This document shows, piece by piece, positions 6,302 through 10,693 of a DNA stretch of 10,693 nucleotides. A program made the translations under genes and the position numbers. The notes under the pieces were generated by a model. It saw only the letters and a program-made list of their open reading frames with translations, searched no databases and had not been told where the DNA came from. Positions within the stretch are counted from its first letter, which is position 1; the number at the start of each line of letters is the position of its first letter. This DNA comes from Pseudomonadota bacterium (GTDB lineage: Bacteria; Pseudomonadota; Alphaproteobacteria; Sphingomonadales; Sphingomonadaceae): NCBI GenBank assembly GCA_023387085.1, contig JAEWIL010000245.1, forward strand, positions 1-10,693, written 5' to 3'.

Positions 6302-7597
6302 ATGTCTCATGCAATGCCCCTGACCGAAGAGTTCATCGCCGAGACCAACGCGCCGCTCATCGAAGCGCTCGACGAGGATTATGACGCGCTACGCCGGCAG
6401 CTCGCGCGGCGCGGCATCGAAATCGACGCCGTGAAGACGCGTCTCGCCGATTTCTCGGTGGCCATCCCGACGTGGGGCGCTGGCCGCGGCGGCACGCGCT
6501 TCGCGAAATTCCCGATCGCGGGGGAGCCGACGAACATCCACGAAAAGCTCGAGGATTGCGCGGTGATCAACCAGCTCGGTCGTAACACGCCGCGCGTCTC
6601 GCCGCATTTCCCCTGGGACAAGGTGTCCGACTATGCGGCACTGCGCGAAGAAGCGGCGGCGCTCGGGCTCGGCTTCGACGCGGTCAATTCGAACACCTTC
6701 CAGGACCAGCCCGGCCAGGCGCACAGCTATTCAACCGGCTCCCTCTCCTCGACGCTGGAGAAGACCCGCGCGCAGGCGGTCGAGCATAATATCGAGTGTA
6801 TCGAGATCGGGCAGCAGCTCGGATCGACGGACCTCACGGTCTGGGTCGGCGACGGCACGAACTTCCCGGGTCAGCAGGATCTGGGACGCAGTCTCGACCG
6901 CTATCTCGAGGCTGCGGCCGAGGTTTATGCCGCGCTCCCAGCGGACTGGCGCATGCTGCTCGAGCACAAGATGTTCGAACCGGCCTTCTACTCGACCGTG
7001 ATTTCGGACTGGGGCAGCTCTATCCTCGCCGCGCAGGAGCTCGGTCCCAAGGCCAAATGCCTCGTCGACCTTGGCCATCACGCGCCCAATGTGAATATCG
7101 AGCAGATCGTCGCGAGACTGCACCGCTTCGGCAAACTCGGCGGCTTCCACTTCAACGACAGCAAATATGGCGACGACGATCTCGACAGCGGGAGCATCAA
7201 TCCGCACCAGCTGTTCCTCGTCTTCAACGAACTCGTCGAGGCCGAACGCCATCCGCGCGACGGCTTCGCGCCCAGCTACATGATCGATCAGTCGCACAAT
7301 GTGACCGATCCCATCGAGAGCATGCTGTCCTCGGCCGAGACCATCGCAGGATGTTTCGCCAGGGCGCTGCTCGTCGACCGCGAGGCGCTCGAAGCAGCGC
7401 AGGCGGACAATGACACGATGATGGCGTTCCAGGCCCTGCGCCGCGCCTATAATGTCGATGTCGCACCGATCCTCGCGAAGGTGCGGCTCGAGGCCGGCGG
7501 CGCGATCGACGCGCTCGCCGCCTATCGTGCAAGCCAGTGGCGCGGCCGCAAGGCCCAGCAGCGCAAGCCCGTGGGGCTCGGCGCCGGCATCGTCTGA
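6302..7597 (+). CDS. rhaI: L-rhamnose isomerase, Pseudomonas stutzeri (RhaI) type
   Basis: Cytoplasmic metal-dependent TIM-barrel isomerase converting L-rhamnose to L-rhamnulose, the first step of the pathway. At 431 residues it nearly equals the P. stutzeri enzyme (430) and follows it closely throughout. With an offset of +2, all metal ligands known from that enzyme are present: Glu221 (LLEHKMFEP), Asp256 and His259 (VDLGHHAPN), His283 (FHFNDSKYG), Asp291 and Asp293 (GDDDLD) and Asp329 (MIDQSHN). P. stutzeri-type enzymes have broad sugar specificity and also act on rare aldoses such as allose, so side activities are possible. This family is distinct from E. coli RhaA. The ATG at 6302 has only a poor Shine-Dalgarno (AAGAAG); a second Met at residue 5 is an alternative. 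It sits 4 bp after the stop of the second esterase, so it probably depends on translation of that gene. Confidence 0.96.
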   Translation: MSHAMPLTEEFIAETNAPLIEALDEDYDALRRQLARRGIEIDAVKTRLADFSVAIPTWGAGRGGTRFAKFPIAGEPTNIHEKLEDCAVINQLGRNTPRVSPHFPWDKVSDYAALREEAAALGLGFDAVNSNTFQDQPGQAHSYSTGSLSSTLEKTRAQAVEHNIECIEIGQQLGSTDLTVWVGDGTNFPGQQDLGRSLDRYLEAAAEVYAALPADWRMLLEHKMFEPAFYSTVISDWGSSILAAQELGPKAKCLVDLGHHAPNVNIEQIVARLHRFGKLGGFHFNDSKYGDDDLDSGSINPHQLFLVFNELVEAERHPRDGFAPSYMIDQSHNVTDPIESMLSSAETIAGCFARALLVDREALEAAQADNDTMMAFQALRRAYNVDVAPILAKVRLEAGGAIDALAAYRASQWRGRKAQQRKPVGLGAGIV

Positions 7598-7630
7598 AAC
7601 TGCCAAGCAACAAGAAAAAAGGGAGAGAAC

Positions 7631-8914
7631 ATGGCTATTTCAGCAGCGCCAAGCGGCGCACCCGCGGGCGCGATAACCGCCTCTCGCGCGCTTCTGTTCG
7701 CCGTCGTCGCGCTCTTCTTCATCTGGGGCGGACTCACCAGTCTCAACGATGTGCTGATCCCGAAGCTGAAGGACCTGTTTTCGCTTACCTACACCGAGGC
7801 GATGCTCACGCAGTTCGCCTTCTTCACCGCCTATTTTCTCGTCTCTCTTCCTGCCGGGTCCCTTATCGCGCGGGTCGGATATCTGAAGGGTATCGTCATC
7901 GGCCTCGGCACGATGGCGCTCGGCTCGCTGCTCTTCATTCCGGCTTCCGGCTCGGGGGTCTATGCGACCTTCCTCGGGGCGCTGTTCGTGCTCGCCGCCG
8001 GCATAACCATTCTCCAGGTCGCCGCAAACCCGTTCATCGCGACGATGGGCTCGCCGGAAACCGCGCCGAGCCGTCTCACACTCGCGCAGGCCTTCAATTC
8101 GCTTGGAACCACGATCTTTCCGCCGATCGGAGGCGCGATCATCCTCGGCTCGATGGCCGCAGTCGATCCCGCCACGCTGCCGGCCGCCGAGCGCAGTGCC
8201 TTCCTCGCCCGGGAAAGCGCGGTGATCGGTGAAGCCTATCTCGTGATCGCCGCCATTCTCGTCGCGGTCGCCGCCTATTTCTGGACCCAGCGTCGGCAAA
8301 TACCGGCGGCCCGCGCCGAGACGACCAGTCTTGCGGGCTCGATCGCGCTGCTAGGGCGCCGACGACTGGCGGGCGGCGTCGCCTCGCTCTTCCTCTACGT
8401 CGGCGCCGAAGTCGCGATCGGCTCGATGCTGATCAACTATCTCGCCCAGCCGGGCGTGCTCGGGGTGACCGAGAAATCCGCCTCGAGCCTGATCGCGCTC
8501 TACTGGGGCGGCGCCATGCTCGGGCGCTTCATCGGCTCGGCGATCCTGCGCCTCTACTCGCCCGGCGTCGTGCTCGCGCTCTTCGCCGTAGGCGCCGCCG
8601 CGCTCGCCACGCTCTCGGGCCTCTCCACGGGCGCTCTTGCGGCCTATAGCCTCCTTGGCGTCGGCCTCATGAACTCGATCATGTTTCCGACGATCTTCAG
8701 TCTCGGGGTCGAGGGTCTGGGCGAGCGGACGCCGCAAGGCTCGGGCCTGCTCTGCATGGGCATCGTCGGCGGCGCGCTCGTCCCGCTGCTGTTCGGGGTC
8801 GTCGCCGATGCGACCAGTCTTGCAGCAGCGCTCGCCGTTCCGGTCGCCTGCTACCTGCTGATCGCGCTTTACGGGCTCGCCGCCCGCAAGCCCGTGGCGG
8901 ATGACGGCGCGTGA
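7631..8914 (+). CDS. MFS sugar permease, FucP/GluP type (probable L-rhamnose importer)
   Basis: 427-residue inner-membrane transporter with about 12 predicted transmembrane segments, of the fucose:H+ symporter family. Family markers are FIWGGLTSLNDVLIPKLKD (residues 30-48), AYFLVSLPAG (67-76) and ILQVAANPF (127-135), followed by LAQAFNSLGT. Asp40 corresponds to the proton-coupling Asp46 of E. coli FucP. The position of FucP Glu135 is Gln129 here, as I recall for GluP-like (glucose/galactose) members, so the protein is not a plain FucP orthologue. Rhamnose as substrate is inferred from the operon; FucP-type permeases are predicted rhamnose carriers in several other phyla. The start at 7631 follows a good Shine-Dalgarno, GGGAG (7621-7625). 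The 33-bp gap from rhaI is the largest inside the operon and shows no terminator hairpin. The stop overlaps the next gene as GTGA. Confidence 0.9.
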   Translation: MAISAAPSGAPAGAITASRALLFAVVALFFIWGGLTSLNDVLIPKLKDLFSLTYTEAMLTQFAFFTAYFLVSLPAGSLIARVGYLKGIVIGLGTMALGSLLFIPASGSGVYATFLGALFVLAAGITILQVAANPFIATMGSPETAPSRLTLAQAFNSLGTTIFPPIGGAIILGSMAAVDPATLPAAERSAFLARESAVIGEAYLVIAAILVAVAAYFWTQRRQIPAARAETTSLAGSIALLGRRRLAGGVASLFLYVGAEVAIGSMLINYLAQPGVLGVTEKSASSLIALYWGGAMLGRFIGSAILRLYSPGVVLALFAVGAAALATLSGLSTGALAAYSLLGVGLMNSIMFPTIFSLGVEGLGERTPQGSGLLCMGIVGGALVPLLFGVVADATSLAAALAVPVACYLLIALYGLAARKPVADDGA

Positions 8915-10693
8915 GGGGCCGCCGCGCATCGCTCAGCCTTGCCCTCATCGCTGCGACCGTCTTTGCCCCTAGTCCCTTCGCGCTCCGCGCCGAACCCGCC
9001 GATCCGCTCGCAGCCGCTTTCAAGGCCCCGCCCCGCTCGGCGCGGCCCGAGGTGCGCTGGTGGTGGCCGGGCGACGCGGTGGACGATGCCGAACTCCGGC
9101 GCGAGATCGCGCTTCTCGACGCGGCCGGCTTCGGCGGCGCCGAAATCCAGTCCTTCAACCCCGGCATCGCCGATGTCGCTCCGGCCGATCGCGAGCGGGT
9201 GAACGGCTATGCGACGCCCGGCTTCTTCGACCATGTCCGGACCGCCGCGATCGCGGCGCACGAGCATGGCCTCGGTCTCGACTATACATTCGGCTCGTCA
9301 TGGCCCTCGGGCGGCGGCTTCGCGATCACGCCCGAGAAGGCCCTGCTCGAGCTGACGATGGCGGTCACGCCCGTCGCGGGCGGGGCCAAGGGCCCGGTCA
9401 TCGTGGAGATACCGGGGCGCACCCGGCGTCTCGGCGCCTTCGGCTTCGATGCCTGGACGCGAAGCGACGAGGGCACCGCGTGGCGCAAGCGCTTCGACGC
9501 GCGCTCGCACATCGTCGCCGTGCGCGCCTACCGGGGCAAGGCACCGACGCTCGCGCCCGTGGCAGGCGGCGGCCCGCAGCTGACGCCGTGGCGCGATGTC
9601 ATCACCGCGGGACAGGTCGATCCGGCAAGCGGCATCGATCTCACGGCCCGCCTCGCCGCCGACGGCCGGCTCGACTGGTCGCCGCCGGCCGGCGACTGGC
9701 TGGTGTTCGTATTCCGGCAACATGCCTCGAACAGCGCGGTACTCGGCGCCTCGGGCAACGGGCCGCAGCTGGTCCTCGATCATTATGACCGCGCGGCCTT
9801 CGATACGCATGTCGCGCGCGTCGCCGCGCCGCTCGTCGAGCCCGGCAAGCCGCGCGGCGCCCTCAGGGCAACGTTTATCGACTCGCTCGAGCTCTTCCAG
9901 GACCTCCCCTGGAGCGAGACCTTCCTCGCCGAGTTCAAGACGCGGCGCGGCTATGATCTCGCGCCCTATCTTCCGTTCGTGGTGCAGCCGGGCTGGATGA
10001 CCGCGTGGAGCACGCACTATTCGCCGCCCTATTTCGAGGCGGCCGGCGACAGCGATCTCGGCGAACGGATCCGCGCCGATTACCGCCAGACCGTCTCGGA
10101 TCTCCTCATCGCGAACTTCGTGAAGCCATGGATCGCCTGGAACCATGACCATGGCCTGAAAGCGAAGTTTCAGGCGCATGGCGCGCCGATCGATACGCTG
10201 CTCGGCTACGGGCTCGCCGACATTCCCGAAACCGAGGATCTGCACGATGCGGCCGATCCGCATTTCCTGCGCCTCGCGCGCTCGGCCGCGCACATTTACG
10301 GACGCCCGGTCGTCTCGGCCGAAGCGATGGTCTGGGGTGGGCGCCCGTTTTCGGTGACGCCGGACGAGCTTCGCGAACGTGCCGACCGGCTGTTCGCGAG
10401 CGGCGTGACGGCACAGACGATCCACGGCTTCACCTACCGGTTCAACGCCGACCGCTGGCCGGGCTGGTTCGCCTTCCAGCCGACGCCCTTCGGGCCGGGC
10501 TTCTCGACGATGCTCCAGGAAACGAACCCGACCTGGGCGGCCGTCCCGACCCTCACCGCCTATATCGCGCGTCTCAACGCGGTGCTCCGGGAAGGCAAGG
10601 CCGTCGTTCCGGTAGCGATGCTGCATGAGAGGATCGGCTTTTTCGAGGGCATGGACGGCAGCGGCGCCGCGGGCCCCAAGCGCGTCGCCGCCC
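8911..10693 (+). CDS. Exported GH106 alpha-L-rhamnosidase, C-terminal part beyond window
   Basis: Secreted or periplasmic glycoside hydrolase releasing terminal alpha-L-rhamnose. 594 codons are visible; GH106 enzymes are usually around 1,000-1,150 residues, so about half is missing. The N-terminal signature VRWWWPG (48-54), ALLDAAGFGGAEIQ just after it, and YTFGSSWPSGGG are typical of the family. Acidic catalytic-domain motifs follow: DSLELFQ (Asp324, Glu327), QAHG (421-424), IPETEDL (Glu440, Glu442) and SAEAMVW (Glu471). I cannot say which are the catalytic pair without a structural alignment. The start is a GTG at 8911 overlapping the permease stop (GTGA). It is chosen because it gives an Arg-rich n-region, a hydrophobic core and a probable cleavage after ALRA (residue 26). 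There is no in-frame ATG before the catalytic domain. The founding GH106 enzyme is from Sphingomonas paucimobilis (called RhaM there, a name also used for the E. coli mutarotase). Confidence 0.93.
   Translation, partial: MRGRRASLSLALIAATVFAPSPFALRAEPADPLAAAFKAPPRSARPEVRWWWPGDAVDDAELRREIALLDAAGFGGAEIQSFNPGIADVAPADRERVNGYATPGFFDHVRTAAIAAHEHGLGLDYTFGSSWPSGGGFAITPEKALLELTMAVTPVAGGAKGPVIVEIPGRTRRLGAFGFDAWTRSDEGTAWRKRFDARSHIVAVRAYRGKAPTLAPVAGGGPQLTPWRDVITAGQVDPASGIDLTARLAADGRLDWSPPAGDWLVFVFRQHASNSAVLGASGNGPQLVLDHYDRAAFDTHVARVAAPLVEPGKPRGALRATFIDSLELFQDLPWSETFLAEFKTRRGYDLAPYLPFVVQPGWMTAWSTHYSPPYFEAAGDSDLGERIRADYRQTVSDLLIANFVKPWIAWNHDHGLKAKFQAHGAPIDTLLGYGLADIPETEDLHDAADPHFLRLARSAAHIYGRPVVSAEAMVWGGRPFSVTPDELRERADRLFASGVTAQTIHGFTYRFNADRWPGWFAFQPTPFGPGFSTMLQETNPTWAAVPTLTAYIARLNAVLREGKAVVPVAMLHERIGFFEGMDGSGAAGPKRVAA

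Noticed and set aside
7598..7630. Possible terminator or internal promoter between rhaI and the permease
   Set aside because: The 33-bp gap has an A-rich tract but no GC-rich inverted repeat followed by T residues, and no convincing promoter.
9298..10626. 442-codon open frame on the minus strand opposite the GH106 gene
   Set aside because: Low-complexity Arg/Glu/Gly-rich translation with no motifs. The plus strand carries the GH106 signature continuously through this stretch.

Overview
The window is a GC-rich, gene-dense carbohydrate-utilisation locus. Nearly everything in it reads as the uptake and breakdown of L-rhamnose. The organism is most likely an alphaproteobacterium of the sphingomonad group. 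The reasons are the strong C/G preference at third codon positions, the gene content (GH106 alpha-L-rhamnosidase, FucP-type sugar transporter and secreted esterases in one cluster), and the fact that GH106 was founded on a Sphingomonas enzyme. This assignment is inference from composition and content, not from a marker gene.

Layout. Minus strand: an FMN-dependent L-lactate dehydrogenase (lldD, cut by the left edge) and, upstream of it and overlapping by 4 bp, an FGGY sugar kinase (rhamnulokinase-like). An 85-bp divergent intergenic region follows (2241-2325). It holds a 10-bp-phased AGCGA repeat and a perfect 10-bp palindrome touching the start codon of the next gene. Plus strand: a bifunctional rhamnulose-1-phosphate aldolase/lactaldehyde dehydrogenase (rhaEW), two tandem paralogous exported alpha/beta hydrolases, an L-rhamnose isomerase of the Pseudomonas stutzeri type (rhaI), a FucP/GluP-type MFS sugar permease, and an exported GH106 alpha-L-rhamnosidase running off the right edge. 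Plus-strand spacings are -4 to +33 bp and no terminator is evident, so these six genes look like one operon.

How it works together (inference from the families). The exported esterases and rhamnosidase would strip acyl groups and terminal alpha-L-rhamnose from a glycan or rhamnosylated compound outside the cytoplasm. The permease imports rhamnose and RhaI isomerises it to L-rhamnulose. The kinase makes rhamnulose-1-phosphate. RhaEW cleaves this to DHAP and L-lactaldehyde and oxidises the aldehyde to L-lactate, which LldD oxidises to pyruvate. The whole route to central metabolism is therefore encoded here. No regulator, outer-membrane receptor or mutarotase is visible in the window.

The core pathway is known. 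The least explained parts are the pair of secreted hydrolases placed between cytoplasmic pathway genes and the repeat/palindrome architecture of the divergent control region. There is no gene-free stretch longer than 85 bp, and no RNA gene, CRISPR array or mobile element was seen.
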